From contig JAJDXR010000005.1 of assembly GCA_022823165.1 (NCBI GenBank), positions 44,362-108,361 on the forward strand: a stretch of 64,000 nt of DNA, given 5' to 3'. Numbering within the stretch: the stretch's first letter is position 1; each line of letters begins with the position of its first letter. The translations under genes and the position numbers were made by a program. Positions 1-8,748 of the stretch are shown one piece after another. The stretch comes from Anaerolineae bacterium. Lineage in GTDB: Bacteria; Chloroflexota; Anaerolineae; Aggregatilineales; Phototrophicaceae. Below the pieces are notes generated by a model. That model had not been told where the DNA came from, searched no databases, and was given only the letters and a program-made list of their open reading frames with translations.

Positions 1-156
1 ATCAGCGCGCAAGGCCGGGTAGAGGTGAACCGGGGGCAAGTTTCCTTGACTCTGCCCGCTCTTGAAGTTGGGATTCACGATGTGTTTCTCTACCAGCTTG
101 CCGGGCAATTCGCCAGCGGCGTCCTGCGTATCCACGTGGACCCGCCCCAAGTCTAA
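1..156 (+). CDS. C-terminal end of a protein, cut by the window edge
   Basis: Frame 1 is open from the first base to a TAA at 154-156 and gives about 51 residues alternating hydrophobic and polar positions (VSLTLPALEVGIHDVFLYQL), the look of a beta-sandwich C-terminal domain such as those closing secreted glycosidases or adhesins. The product cannot be named from the tail alone. The next gene on the same strand starts 37 bp later with its own strong ribosome binding site. Confidence 0.5.
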   Translation: MSAQGRVEVNRGQVSLTLPALEVGIHDVFLYQLAGQFASGVLRIHVDPPQV

Positions 157-193
157 GGGCATATCCCTTGTGAATGACAGCTTAGGAGGAACT

Positions 194-415
194 ATGGATT
201 TCGAGCAAGTATTTCAAGTGTTGGTGCTGGCGGTGGTGGTCCTGGTGTATTGGTGGTCTTATCGCAGCTTTCCGCCGGGAGAGACAACTCGCTTGATCGA
301 GCGCCTGGGTGAAGTCAGCCAGCGGACCGAAAGCCGGCTGGACGACTTGCTGGTGGAGATCGCGCGGCTGCTTAATGAATTGCGCGCGCCGGAATCAGAG
401 TCGGCGGAGAGCTAA
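194..415 (+). CDS. small single-pass membrane protein
   Basis: This 73-residue protein starts at ATG 194, placed by a strong AGGAGGA at 184-190; the frame is open upstream to 62 but without support. Residues about 7-22 form one hydrophobic helix (VLVLAVVVLVYWW), followed by a polar, probably helical tail that could form a coiled coil (LGEVSQRTESRLDDLLVEI). It looks like a membrane-anchored helix protein of unknown role. Its stop overlaps the convergent gene at 412 by 4 bp. Confidence 0.6.
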   Translation: MDFEQVFQVLVLAVVVLVYWWSYRSFPPGETTRLIERLGEVSQRTESRLDDLLVEIARLLNELRAPESESAES

Positions 416-756
416 ACCCGGTCGGCGTCATCATAGGGGTTGCGGCCGAGCTGGGTATCTTTGCGAATGTGCTGCCGCCAGGGTTTCTTGGCGGCGCCTT
501 GGTAGCCCAGCTCGCGCAGCCGCTCATGCTCCAGCCTTTCCAGTTCATCGGCGACTGCCTCGAAGTCAGCTCTCGGGATCGTGGAGTCACGTCCGCCGCT
601 TTGGTAGACATAGCCGACCCCGGCGCACCAATCGCAGTCGGCGCTGTCTCCGCCGAAGTCATCGTCAAACCAGCCGAAGCCGTCGCAGGAGACGCAACGG
701 ATAATCGTCGGTCGCGATGAAGTTGCTTTTCCCATTACTGGCGCTTCCCAAATCAT
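412..756 (-). CDS. small protein with a DnaJ-type zinc finger
   Basis: This 114-residue protein has two CxxCxGxG-like motifs (CVSCDGFGW at about 22-30 and CDWCAGVGY at about 41-49), the pattern of the DnaJ cysteine-rich zinc-binding module, followed by a charged helical region. No J domain is present. The first ATG at 756 has no clear ribosome binding site; an in-frame ATG at 735 follows GGGAAG and may be the true start. The gene is convergent with the small membrane protein and overlaps it by 4 bp. Its role is unknown. Confidence 0.6.
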   Translation of the reverse strand: MIWEAPVMGKATSSRPTIIRCVSCDGFGWFDDDFGGDSADCDWCAGVGYVYQSGGRDSTIPRADFEAVADELERLEHERLRELGYQGAAKKPWRQHIRKDTQLGRNPYDDADRV

Positions 757-836
757 CGTTTGCCGCTTACTGGAGCCGGATTGCGCGCCTCTTTGTCCAG
801 CGCGACGGTAATGATTATGTTATCATGTTGCCAGTC

Positions 837-2210
837 TTATGGCATCCGCAAGCTATGATCCCCGTCCGCGCCTGGACGCGGCATCAAGCGCCGCACGAAT
901 AGCCAGGCCACGATGCCCGAGACGATCGTTATCAGCGAAATCGTCCACCAGATGCTCAGCAAGCCCGCGCCCAGCAGACCCACAAGCGCATACAGCAAAA
1001 TCGCCGGCAGAAAGATCATGCGCGCCATGCTAATCGTCATCGGCAGCAGCGGGAGCTTTATGCCGCGCAGAGCCGCGAACCCGATGAAGCCAAATGGCTT
1101 GGCCCAGTAGGCTAGCGCGCTGATGCGCATATAGACAGCGCCCGTCTCAATGATGGCCGCTTCGCTGGTGAAGATGCCAATTAGTTCATAGGCGAAAATG
1201 AAGGCAAAGGCGCCGCCGATGATCATCAAAATCAGACCGTAACGCAGGGCGGTGTTATGCGCTTGCCACATGCGCGCGTAACGCCGAGCGCCATTGTTCT
1301 GCGCGACCAGCACCAGCGTCGCCACATCCAGCCCCACCAGCGGTATCCAGAACAAACCGTCCAGCCGGCTGGCGATGCCGTAGGCGGCTACTACATCGGC
1401 GCCGAAGCGGCTGATGAAATAGGTGACGACGAAACCGCCGATGGAAACAGTGCTCAGGTCGAGGGCGGGCGGCGCGCCTTGCCTGACTATCTGCAGCGCG
1501 CGCCGCCTGTCCGGAATCAGCATAAGCGGCTTGAACTCGGCGAAGAGCGGCGACCGTAACGCGCGCCAGCCCAGGACGAGGCTGCCGATCAATTGGACCA
1601 GGGCAGTCGCCACCCCGAGGCCGGCCACTCCCATGGCCTCTACTCCCCAGCCGCCGTAGATGAACCAGGGGTTTAGGAAGATATTTAATAAAAAGCCCAG
1701 CATCAAGAAGTTGCGAAAGGGACGAGTTTCCCCTTGGGCGGAGAGCGCCGCATGGAACATGAAGACCAGATTGAAGCAGACGGTCGCCTGGAATATCGGC
1801 GTGATGTAACTCATGTTGAAGCGCAGGCCATCGCCGACCGCGCCCAGAATTTCATACAGTCGCGGCGACGCCGCGATGCCCGCAGTCGCCGTTACCAGAC
1901 TGAGCAAGACGGTCAGCGTGATGCCTTGCGCGGCGAAATAGGCGGCTTCTTCGCGGTCGCCGGCGCCCAAGGCGTTGCCGATCAGCGCCGAAGCGCCCGT
2001 GCCCAAGCCGCTGGCCTGCCCGATGATGATGAAGTAGATCGGGAATGACAGCGCCAGCGCCGCCAGCGCCTCCCGCGAAAACTCGCCGGCGTAAAAGGTG
2101 TCGACGACCTGGAAGAGATTGTTGAAGAGTACGCCGATGCCGACCGGTATGCCAATCCGCCGGATCTGCGCGGAGATGTCGCCGCTGGTGAGTGCGCTCG
2201 TTGCGGTCAC
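837..2210 (-). CDS. MATE family efflux transporter
   Basis: The 457-residue product has about 12 hydrophobic segments arranged as two MatE repeats (roughly 18-178 and 242-402), and the usual family start in which the first helix runs into FNNLFQVVDTFYAG. MATE proteins of the inner membrane export cationic drugs or metabolites in exchange for Na+ or H+. The start is GTG 2210, only 2 bp after the stop of the GT4 gene, so the two are probably translationally coupled. Because the wider MOP superfamily also includes polysaccharide flippases and the partner is a glycosyltransferase, a lipid-linked glycan substrate is possible, but the sequence looks like a true MATE. Confidence 0.88.
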   Translation of the reverse strand: MTATSALTSGDISAQIRRIGIPVGIGVLFNNLFQVVDTFYAGEFSREALAALALSFPIYFIIIGQASGLGTGASALIGNALGAGDREEAAYFAAQGITLTVLLSLVTATAGIAASPRLYEILGAVGDGLRFNMSYITPIFQATVCFNLVFMFHAALSAQGETRPFRNFLMLGFLLNIFLNPWFIYGGWGVEAMGVAGLGVATALVQLIGSLVLGWRALRSPLFAEFKPLMLIPDRRRALQIVRQGAPPALDLSTVSIGGFVVTYFISRFGADVVAAYGIASRLDGLFWIPLVGLDVATLVLVAQNNGARRYARMWQAHNTALRYGLILMIIGGAFAFIFAYELIGIFTSEAAIIETGAVYMRISALAYWAKPFGFIGFAALRGIKLPLLPMTISMARMIFLPAILLYALVGLLGAGLLSIWWTISLITIVSGIVAWLFVRRLMPRPGADGDHSLRMP

Positions 2211-2212
2211 GG

Positions 2213-3412
2213 CTAGGGCTTCTGGCGGGCTGGGCGGCTCTCGACCGCGTCGCGCAGCGCCAGATCAAATAATTGCTGATAACCGGCGACATACTTGCGC
2301 GGTGAGAAAAACTCGCCGGCGAATGCGCGCGCCTCGGCGCCCATAGTCTTGACGTCCGCCTGGAAGGCCTCCTGCAGCGCAGCAGCCAGATCGGCTTCGT
2401 CGCCCGCTTCGACCAGCCAGCCGGTCAGGCCGGGTTCGACCATATCAGGAATACCGCCGACGCGGCTGCCGATGACCGGCGTGCCCAGCAGCATCGCTTC
2501 CACAACCACCCGTCCCAAGCCCTCGGACAGCGACGGCAAAACCATGACTCGGGCGGCGGCGAAGCAGGCAGCCAGTTCCGCCTGTGAGACGGCTCCGCAA
2601 AAGTGGACGCGGTCGCTGATGCCAAGGCGCTCGGCCTGCCGGCGCAGCGAAGCGGCGTAATCCGCATTCTCCGCATAGCCGACCAACTGCAACTGCGCCC
2701 CCGGCTCATCCAGCGTGGCGAAGGCATTTAAAAGATGATGAACGCCCTTGCGCGGTATCAGCACGCCGGCGTAGACCACATCGCGCGCATTTTCGACCGG
2801 TACGCGCCGATGCGTCCGCTGAAATACCTCGGTGTCGCTAAATGTCATGAAGCGCGCTTGTGGTAAGTCCGGCGCAAAGTGCCGCGCGCGCTCGGCTGTA
2901 GACGATGAGATGACTCGCAAGGCATCGGCATGGCGAAAGGCGAAGCGCGCCGCCGCCAGCATCATCCGCCGGTAAGCAGCCGGCAGCGGAATCCGGCGCT
3001 GCAAAAAGAGGTCTTCTTCAAAATTATTGTGATTCTCGACGATTAAGCGGGGTCGCCGCCCGAACAAGCCGACGAATCGCTTGACCGCCGCGCCGATCGC
3101 GCCTTCAAAAGGGCTCTGCGCCACCAAAATCTGCGAGCGATGGCGCAGGGCCAAATAAGACGCCAGCAGCGGCGCCAGCAAGAAGATGCTGAGATAACGC
3201 AGCAGCGCTGTCGGCGGCTGCGGCAGCAAGTAGAAGCGCGCATGCCCAGTGAAATAGCGTGGGCGCAGCGAAGTCGAAAAGCCGACGATATGAATATCGT
3301 AGTCTTCCAACTCGGCCAGCAATTGCCATTTGCGCGCGGCCATGGCGTCGAGCGGATGGCTATAACGCGCGCTGCTGATCCAGCAGACGCTGTTTCTCTT
3401 GCGCTGGGACAA
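2213..3412 (-). CDS. glycosyltransferase family 4 protein
   Basis: The 399-residue protein has a GT-B layout: an N-terminal acceptor-binding half and a C-terminal Glycos_transf_1 domain (about 205-375) with the retaining EX7E motif in SEGLGRVVVEAM and the downstream GTPVIGSRVGGIPDMV loop. It should transfer a sugar from a nucleotide donor to a lipid or glycan acceptor at the inner face of the membrane. The reading frame has no upstream ATG; the best start is TTG 3412. It is the first gene of a two-gene unit with the MATE transporter. The acceptor cannot be told from sequence. Confidence 0.85.
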   Translation of the reverse strand: MSQRKRNSVCWISSARYSHPLDAMAARKWQLLAELEDYDIHIVGFSTSLRPRYFTGHARFYLLPQPPTALLRYLSIFLLAPLLASYLALRHRSQILVAQSPFEGAIGAAVKRFVGLFGRRPRLIVENHNNFEEDLFLQRRIPLPAAYRRMMLAAARFAFRHADALRVISSSTAERARHFAPDLPQARFMTFSDTEVFQRTHRRVPVENARDVVYAGVLIPRKGVHHLLNAFATLDEPGAQLQLVGYAENADYAASLRRQAERLGISDRVHFCGAVSQAELAACFAAARVMVLPSLSEGLGRVVVEAMLLGTPVIGSRVGGIPDMVEPGLTGWLVEAGDEADLAAALQEAFQADVKTMGAEARAFAGEFFSPRKYVAGYQQLFDLALRDAVESRPARQKP

Positions 3413-3449
3413 GCGGCTGTCTCGCTTAGCTGTGTTGGCGGCCGACGTT

Positions 3450-3469
3450 GAATATACCAGAATATACCA
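3450..3469 (-). promoter_or_regulatory. 10-bp tandem direct repeat upstream of the GT4 gene
   Basis: The 10-mer GAATATACCA occurs twice head to tail, 38 bp upstream of the GT4 start, in an otherwise GC-rich stretch. On the minus strand it supplies TATATT hexamers that could be a -10, and the exact phasing (one helical turn) suits a regulator binding the same DNA face twice. Confidence 0.35.
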
Positions 3470-3501
3470 TGCGGCGCGCGTTACCTGTCAGCTCCGCGCG
3501 G

Positions 3502-3918
3502 CTATTGGGGGCCTGAGTCATCGTGGAAAATGACCGTCTTTTGGTCGCGGCCGCTCTTCTCGTCATCCAATTTCAGCATGCTTTCCAACAGCATGGAAAC
3601 CCCGCCCATCACCATGCCGCCGAGGATGGCGGTGAAGATGCCGCCGTCGATGACCAGCCGGTCGCCGGCGAGCGAGTCAGTAATCAAGAGCATCAGGCCG
3701 TTGATGACAAATATGAACAAGCCCAGCGACAAGATCACCGCCGGGCAGGTCAAGAGGATAAGCAGCGGCTTCAACAGCGAGTTCACCACGCCGAAAATCA
3801 AGCCAATCATGAGCAGGGTGCTGATGTCGTTATTGGCGATATGGATGTTGGGAATCAGCATCGCGGTGACCGCAATCGCCACCGCGTTAATCAGTACCCG
3901 AATGACGAATTCTCGCAT
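3502..3918 (-). CDS. phage holin family 4 (YvlD-type) membrane protein
   Basis: The protein is 138 residues from ATG 3918, chosen because GAGG lies 8 bp upstream and the family begins right at MREFVIRVLINAVAI; the frame continues upstream without support. Four hydrophobic helices with the typical GLIFGVVNSLLKPLLILLTCP block mark the Phage_holin_4_2 / YvlD family, small inner-membrane proteins of unknown function common in non-phage contexts. The last 25 residues are charged and cytoplasmic-like. Nothing nearby suggests a prophage. Confidence 0.8.
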   Translation of the reverse strand: MREFVIRVLINAVAIAVTAMLIPNIHIANNDISTLLMIGLIFGVVNSLLKPLLILLTCPAVILSLGLFIFVINGLMLLITDSLAGDRLVIDGGIFTAILGGMVMGGVSMLLESMLKLDDEKSGRDQKTVIFHDDSGPQ

Positions 3919-3976
3919 GTTTGCCTCAGCGCCTATTGTCTGACTTGTATACGCGCAAGATCCAGCCTTCGTTGCG

Positions 3977-6900
3977 CTAGCGCCGGCGCGAGATGATGAA
4001 GAGCGCCAGCAGCAGCAGCAAGCCAACAAACACGGCGCCTATCGCCAGGGCGGTATCCCGCGTTTCCGGCTCGTCGGCGCTGGGCGCGTCAATCTCGGTG
4101 ATGGTCACGGGCGTCAGCGTCGGCTGCGCGGTTGGCTCGGCCACAGACTCTTGAGTCGGCGCATCGGTAGCGGCCGGCGCGAGTTCGGTAGGCGCGTCCG
4201 TCGGCGGCTCGGTGGTTTCGGCTTCCGCGGTTGCCTGTTCCGCTTCTGCCGCGATGGTCGCGTCGGCATCAAGCGTCGACTGAAGGACCGCGGTCAAGCT
4301 GGACTCAGCCTCGGCGGTCTCGGTGATGTCCAGCGTCGGCGTTGCTGTGGCCGTTGGCGTCGGGGAATCGGTTGCCGTTGGCGTGGCCGTCGCTGTTTCT
4401 GTCGGATCTGGTGTATCGGTTGGCGTGTCAGTTGGGACTGGCGTGTCAGTCGGGACTGGCGTATCCGTTGGCGTGTCGGTCGGGACTGGCGTATCGGTCG
4501 GCGTGTCAGTCGGGACTGGCGTATCGGTCGGCGTGTCGGTCGGGACTGGCGTATCGGTCGGCGTGTCAGTCGGGACAGGGGTATCCGTCGGCGTGTCAGT
4601 CGGGATTGGCGTGTCGGTTGGCGTGTCAGACGGGACTGGCGTATCCGTTGGCGTGTCGGTCGGGACTGGCGTATCCGTTGGCGTGTCAGTTGGGACCGGC
4701 GTATCCGTTGGCGTGTCAGTCGGGACTGGCGTATCCGTTGGCGTGTCAGTCGGGATTGGCGTGTCGGTCGGGACTGGCGTATCCGTTGGCGTGTCGGTCG
4801 GGACTGGCGTATCCGTTGGCGTGTCGGTCGGGACTGGCGTATCGGTCGGGACTGGCGTATCGGTCGGCGTGTCGGTCGGGACTGGCGTATCCGTTGGCGT
4901 GTCGGTTGGGACTGGCGTATCCGTTGGCGTGTCGGTCGGGACTGGCGTATCCGTTGGCGTGTCAGACGGGACTGGCGTATCCGTTGGCGTGTCAGCCGGG
5001 ACTGGCGTATCGGTCGGGACTGGCGTATCGGTCGGCGTGTCAGTCGGGACTGGTGTGTCGCTTGGAACAGCAGTATTAGTTGCTGTATCGGTCGGGATTG
5101 GGGTATCCGTTGGCGTATCCGTCGGAGCCGGCGTGTCAGTCGGGATTGGCGTGTCGCTTGGAACAGCGGTATGGGTCGCTGTATCGGTCGGGATGGGCGT
5201 ATCCGTCGGAGCCGGCGTGTCGTCGCTAGGAATGACGGTATAGGTTGCCGTCTCCGTTGGCGCTGGCGCGTCGGTGGGTAGGGCTGTGTCCGTGGGGATG
5301 TCCGTGTGAGTTGCGGTATTCGTTGGGATCAGCGTGCTGGTTGGTTGCGCCGTATCCGTTGGCGCTGGGGTGGCGCTTGGCGCCGCCGCCTCGGTTTGAC
5401 GCAGCGACTCTGCCGCTGTCGCCGTGATGTTTGCTGTTGACGTGGCGGTGGCCGCCGGCGTATAGGTCGAGGTCGCCGTGGGCGCCGGCGTTTCAGTATA
5501 GGTAGCCGTCGCCGTAGCGGTCATGGTGTTTGTCGGCAGCGGCGTAAATGTCGGCGTCGGCGGCAAATCAACCGTAAAAGGCAAGCGCAGGGTGGTCGTC
5601 TCGCCCGCCGCGTTGGTGACCGTCACCAAGGCTTCGTGCTCGCCATCGCCCAATTCAGCGGCCGGGATGGTGAAGCTCTCGTCTTCGACAGGCTGGGCTG
5701 GGCCGCCATCGTAGGCTACGTCGATGCGGGCGATATCGGTCTGGCCGCCGGCGCTCACGTCCACATTCTGGGGCCCGCTAAGCACAGCGTCTACCGCGAC
5801 GCCGCTCAACGCGACAGTTGGCGGCAGCGCAGCGACTTCAAATTCTATGGTCTGGACAGTTTCCGCCCCGGCTGCGTCAACCGCGCGGAAGGCGACGGTA
5901 TTTTGGCCGGGCGGGAATTCAGCCGCGTCGATGATAAATTCCAGTTGATTGCCGCTGACTACAGTGGCCACTTCCGGATCGCTGCTTAGGCTGACAATCG
6001 GAGACTGGCCCTGGGCGGTGAGCGTCCCGCTGAGCGTATCGCTGACTATCGTGTCACTGGTCAAGCCTTCAATCTCCAGGCGCGGCGGGATAATTTCCAC
6101 ATCGAAACTACGTTCAATGACGGTAGTTTGCCCGCCGGCGTTGGTGGCGCGGATGCTCAGCGTGTGCGCTTGCGGGCGCAGCAAGAAGGGATCCAGGTCA
6201 AAGTCGTAGGGCGCCTGGCTGTCCGTTTTGACCACCTGGCCATCCACCACAAACTCAACCTGCGTAATCTCGGTCTGGCCGCCGGCAGCCACCGAAATGA
6301 TCTCGGCATCGGCGATTTCAGCTTCAGCCGCCGCCTCAAAATCGTCGGTGATGGTCGGCGGCAGCGCCGCGATCTCGAATTCGGTACTCAACTGGCCGAC
6401 ATCGCCTTCGACATCCTCGACGGTGATATCCAGTTGGTATTCGCCCGGCTGCTGCTCACCTGGCTCGATGGTGTAGCTGTCTTCGGTCGATACCACTTCG
6501 CCGTCAACAGCGTATTCAATGCTTTCAATGTCCTGGTCCGCGCGGATCTCCACCGTGATCTGCGTGTCTTCGGTCAAGGCTTCAGTGAAGACGTCATCGG
6601 GCAAGAAGAGCAGCGGTATCGGAATGGGCGCGCGCAAGGTGGCGGCGCCGGATGAAGAACGACCGTCGGCCGTGGCGACATTCAGCGTGAAATCGTAGCG
6701 CTTGCCGTCCGCGGGCACGTCCACGCTCAGGGTCACGATGTATTGGCTGCGGAAGAGAAAAGCCAGGTTGCGGTAAATTTCGCCCAGCTCTTCGGGCCGG
6801 GGCGACTCATAAAAGGTGGCGTTGGATTCCGATGCGATTGATTCAAGAAAGCGGCGGTCGATCGACCAGCCCAAACCGATGGCATACACCGGCACCCCAT

Positions 6901-7582
6901 GAATCGTGGCCGCGCGAATGCTCTCGTCGCGGCTGCTCAGGCTGACATCGCCGTATTCGCCGCCATCGCTGAGGATGACCACCGCCTTGCGCTCCAGGGG
7001 CGCTTCGATGGCAAGCTCAATGCCGCGCAGCGTGGCGTCATAAAGCGCGGTTTTGCCGCCGTAGGGCAGATTGTCAATCGCGGCGAAAAGCCGTTCGCGG
7101 TCTGTCGTATAATCGATAACCTGCCGCGCCTGCGTACTGAAGGCGACAATCGCGACCGGATCCTCCGGTTCCAGCGCTTCAATATAATCGCGCGCGGCCG
7201 CCTGAGACAGGTCCAGCGGAATACCCGCCATACTGCTGCTGGTATCAATGACCAGGACAGTAGCGAAATTCAAGTCATCATCGGTGATGTTCTCGACACC
7301 ACTGACTTCCGCCAGACCGCGCAGGTCGCCGCCGATGGAAAAATTCTCCACATCCAGGTCGGATTCGAGCCGCTCGCTCTGATCGAGAATGCTGGCGTGA
7401 ATGGCGACTTGGCTTAGATCGGTTGAGGTGATGCCGATGATATCGAGTGTAATGCCGACGTCTTGTGTGGCGGCCAGGCCGAATGGCAGAATCGCGAGCA
7501 AGACCACAAGCGCTCGCAGCAGGCGTTGGTTCAACTCAGGCTCCCAAAATGCTAGGCTGTGACTGACACGCCGGCGGCGCAA
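3977..7582 (-). CDS. large VWA-domain surface protein with a Thr-Pro repeat stalk
   Basis: This 1201-residue protein runs from a signal sequence (about 17-38) through a von Willebrand factor A domain (about 105-275) with an intact MIDAS DxSxS at D113/S115/S117, then Ig-like repeats (about 290-670), then a roughly 400-residue linker made of PTDTP repeats, and ends in a C-terminal hydrophobic helix followed by RRR. The layout is that of a protein anchored at the cell surface with an adhesive or binding head held out on a stalk. The start at 7582 is TTG; a second TTG at 7534 has GGGAG 6 bp upstream, gives a cleaner signal peptide and may be preferred. The MIDAS suggests metal-dependent ligand binding; the ligand is unknown. 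Confidence 0.82.
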   Translation of the reverse strand: MRRRRVSHSLAFWEPELNQRLLRALVVLLAILPFGLAATQDVGITLDIIGITSTDLSQVAIHASILDQSERLESDLDVENFSIGGDLRGLAEVSGVENITDDDLNFATVLVIDTSSSMAGIPLDLSQAAARDYIEALEPEDPVAIVAFSTQARQVIDYTTDRERLFAAIDNLPYGGKTALYDATLRGIELAIEAPLERKAVVILSDGGEYGDVSLSSRDESIRAATIHGVPVYAIGLGWSIDRRFLESIASESNATFYESPRPEELGEIYRNLAFLFRSQYIVTLSVDVPADGKRYDFTLNVATADGRSSSGAATLRAPIPIPLLFLPDDVFTEALTEDTQITVEIRADQDIESIEYAVDGEVVSTEDSYTIEPGEQQPGEYQLDITVEDVEGDVGQLSTEFEIAALPPTITDDFEAAAEAEIADAEIISVAAGGQTEITQVEFVVDGQVVKTDSQAPYDFDLDPFLLRPQAHTLSIRATNAGGQTTVIERSFDVEIIPPRLEIEGLTSDTIVSDTLSGTLTAQGQSPIVSLSSDPEVATVVSGNQLEFIIDAAEFPPGQNTVAFRAVDAAGAETVQTIEFEVAALPPTVALSGVAVDAVLSGPQNVDVSAGGQTDIARIDVAYDGGPAQPVEDESFTIPAAELGDGEHEALVTVTNAAGETTTLRLPFTVDLPPTPTFTPLPTNTMTATATATYTETPAPTATSTYTPAATATSTANITATAAESLRQTEAAAPSATPAPTDTAQPTSTLIPTNTATHTDIPTDTALPTDAPAPTETATYTVIPSDDTPAPTDTPIPTDTATHTAVPSDTPIPTDTPAPTDTPTDTPIPTDTATNTAVPSDTPVPTDTPTDTPVPTDTPVPADTPTDTPVPSDTPTDTPVPTDTPTDTPVPTDTPTDTPVPTDTPTDTPVPTDTPVPTDTPTDTPVPTDTPTDTPVPTDTPIPTDTPTDTPVPTDTPTDTPVPTDTPTDTPVPTDTPTDTPVPSDTPTDTPIPTDTPTDTPVPTDTPTDTPVPTDTPTDTPVPTDTPTDTPVPTDTPTDTPVPTDTPVPTDTPTDTPDPTETATATPTATDSPTPTATATPTLDITETAEAESSLTAVLQSTLDADATIAAEAEQATAEAETTEPPTDAPTELAPAATDAPTQESVAEPTAQPTLTPVTITEIDAPSADEPETRDTALAIGAVFVGLLLLLALFIISRRR
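4411..5058. repeat. 30-bp coding tandem repeat (PTDTP stalk)
   Basis: About twenty units of a 30-bp repeat, with scattered 18-bp short units, encode the ten-residue period VPTDTPTDTP on the minus strand. The unit GGCGTATCCGTTGGCGTGTC is followed by GGTCGGGACT; degenerate copies continue to about 5240. Units differ mainly at silent positions (ggt/gtt, cag/cgg), and short and long units alternate irregularly, which suggests repeat-number change by slippage or recombination under selection for the frame. Confidence 0.9.
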
Positions 7583-7630
7583 GAGTACTCGACATTGCGG
7601 GAGTTTTTCGCGCTGGCGGATAACTTGCGG

Positions 7631-7659
7631 ATTATAGGTAAGATGTTATTGAAATAACA
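7631..7659 (-). promoter_or_regulatory. candidate promoter and operator of the VWA gene
   Basis: On the minus strand a TATAAT lies at 7631-7636. Just upstream, over the -35 position, is a perfect 7-bp palindrome TGTTATT-ga-AATAACA (7644-7659). No good -35 hexamer is visible, so activation or repression by a dimeric regulator at the palindrome is plausible. The implied transcript would start near 7624. Confidence 0.45.
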
Positions 7660-7721
7660 GTGGAAACCCGTCGAGAATCCCAGTAACGATAATAGCAAGC
7701 CCGCGAGGCGGCTGGCTGGCC

Positions 7722-8426
7722 TCAGACACCGCCGAAGCGCTGCTGCACGGCCACCAGCCAGTGGTGAATCGGCGCTAACTTGGCAAAGTGTTCAAAGCAG
7801 GCCTCAAGCAGTTGCGGCGAGGCGATGACGCTCGGCGGGATATCGTGAGTGCCGGCATGGAAGCTGTTGTATTTCAGCCAGTCGACCCGCTGGTGATCCT
7901 TGTCATAGCCGCGCGGCGCGCTCTTGTAATGCCGGCCGCTGATGGCGTAACCGGCGTCTTCGACCGCCTTGACCGTCTCCAGCAGCGCCTCGCCCAAGTC
8001 ATCATCGACCACCGCCTGCCGATACGCTTCCAGCATCGGCTTGTGAAAATGGAACATGCCCGCCATCAAGCCGGCCTCATCCGGTGTAATTTGCATGCCA
8101 AAGCCCGGATGCCGCATTTTCTTGCCGGCGCCATGCCACCACATCATGGCGACATTGACCTTGTACGGCGACTTGTCCTTGCTGAAACGCGTGTCTCGCG
8201 CCGCTCGCATCAGGGCGCCGCTGCCGTTGACGCGCAGATCCACCACGATATCCGGGTCGAGCCTTCGCAGCCGTTCTCCCATTGCCGACACCCACTGCAG
8301 CGCCGGCGCCTTGACGTATTCGTCATAGCGCGCCTTGTTGGCGGCGAACCACTCGCGATCGTTATTCTCGCGCAGCTCGCGCAGAAACTGCTGAGTTTCC
8401 AGGGGGAAACCTGTGAAATCGCTCAT
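7722..8426 (-). CDS. DUF2461 domain-containing protein
   Basis: The 234-residue protein matches the DUF2461 (TIGR02453) family over its whole length: the N-terminal FLRELRENNDREWFAANKARY, the RDTRFSKDKSPYKVN block and the C-terminal helical part are all present. The family is widespread but its biochemical function is not known. ATG 8426 is supported by an AAGGACGGGACG stretch just upstream. The gene stands alone, convergent with nothing and 140 bp from the VWA gene start. Confidence 0.85.
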   Translation of the reverse strand: MSDFTGFPLETQQFLRELRENNDREWFAANKARYDEYVKAPALQWVSAMGERLRRLDPDIVVDLRVNGSGALMRAARDTRFSKDKSPYKVNVAMMWWHGAGKKMRHPGFGMQITPDEAGLMAGMFHFHKPMLEAYRQAVVDDDLGEALLETVKAVEDAGYAISGRHYKSAPRGYDKDHQRVDWLKYNSFHAGTHDIPPSVIASPQLLEACFEHFAKLAPIHHWLVAVQQRFGGV

Positions 8427-8748
8427 CGTCCCGTCCTTGATGTTGTGAACTCAGTAATGCCGGGTTGGTCATGCGAACATTGAATGGCGTCTATTTGAGA
8501 GCGGGCGCGGCACGGCTCCCCTAGCGCTGTTCGCTTGGTTTGACTAAGCCTTTCATAGCGCAAACATTATCGTTGCCTTACTGGCATCACTGCTGTCGCT
8601 CGATTGTAGCAGCCGCCTTTCGGCTGTCAATTCGGGGCTGTCTCGTAGCATTGGCAGTTCGAGCGATCCTTGCCTATGCAATTGCCCGTCAGTCATGCAC
8701 AATGCGCGGAACTTATAGCATCGCTGGCCGAACCTGGAGGAAGAATCT
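8427..8748. other. 322-bp intergenic region between divergent genes
   Basis: This region separates the divergent DUF2461 and cyclophilin genes. It has no convincing coding frame, no hairpin terminator and no strong -35/-10 pair; TTGCCT near 8679 and an AT-rich patch near 8560-8580 are the only promoter-like words. Confidence 0.4.

Noticed and set aside
3502..3918. Prophage remnant around the holin-family protein
   Set aside because: Phage_holin_4_2/YvlD-type genes are common in chromosomes and no other phage gene is near.
4411..5058. CRISPR-like periodic repeat
   Set aside because: Units are head-to-tail without unique spacers, keep a reading frame and encode the stalk of a surface protein.
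4151..5281. Long plus-strand frames opposite the PTDTP repeat
   Set aside because: They exist only because a 30-bp repeat is open in several frames; the products are low-complexity (RDWRIRWRVS, GVSVGTGVSV) and lack start signals. The minus-strand VWA gene explains the region.
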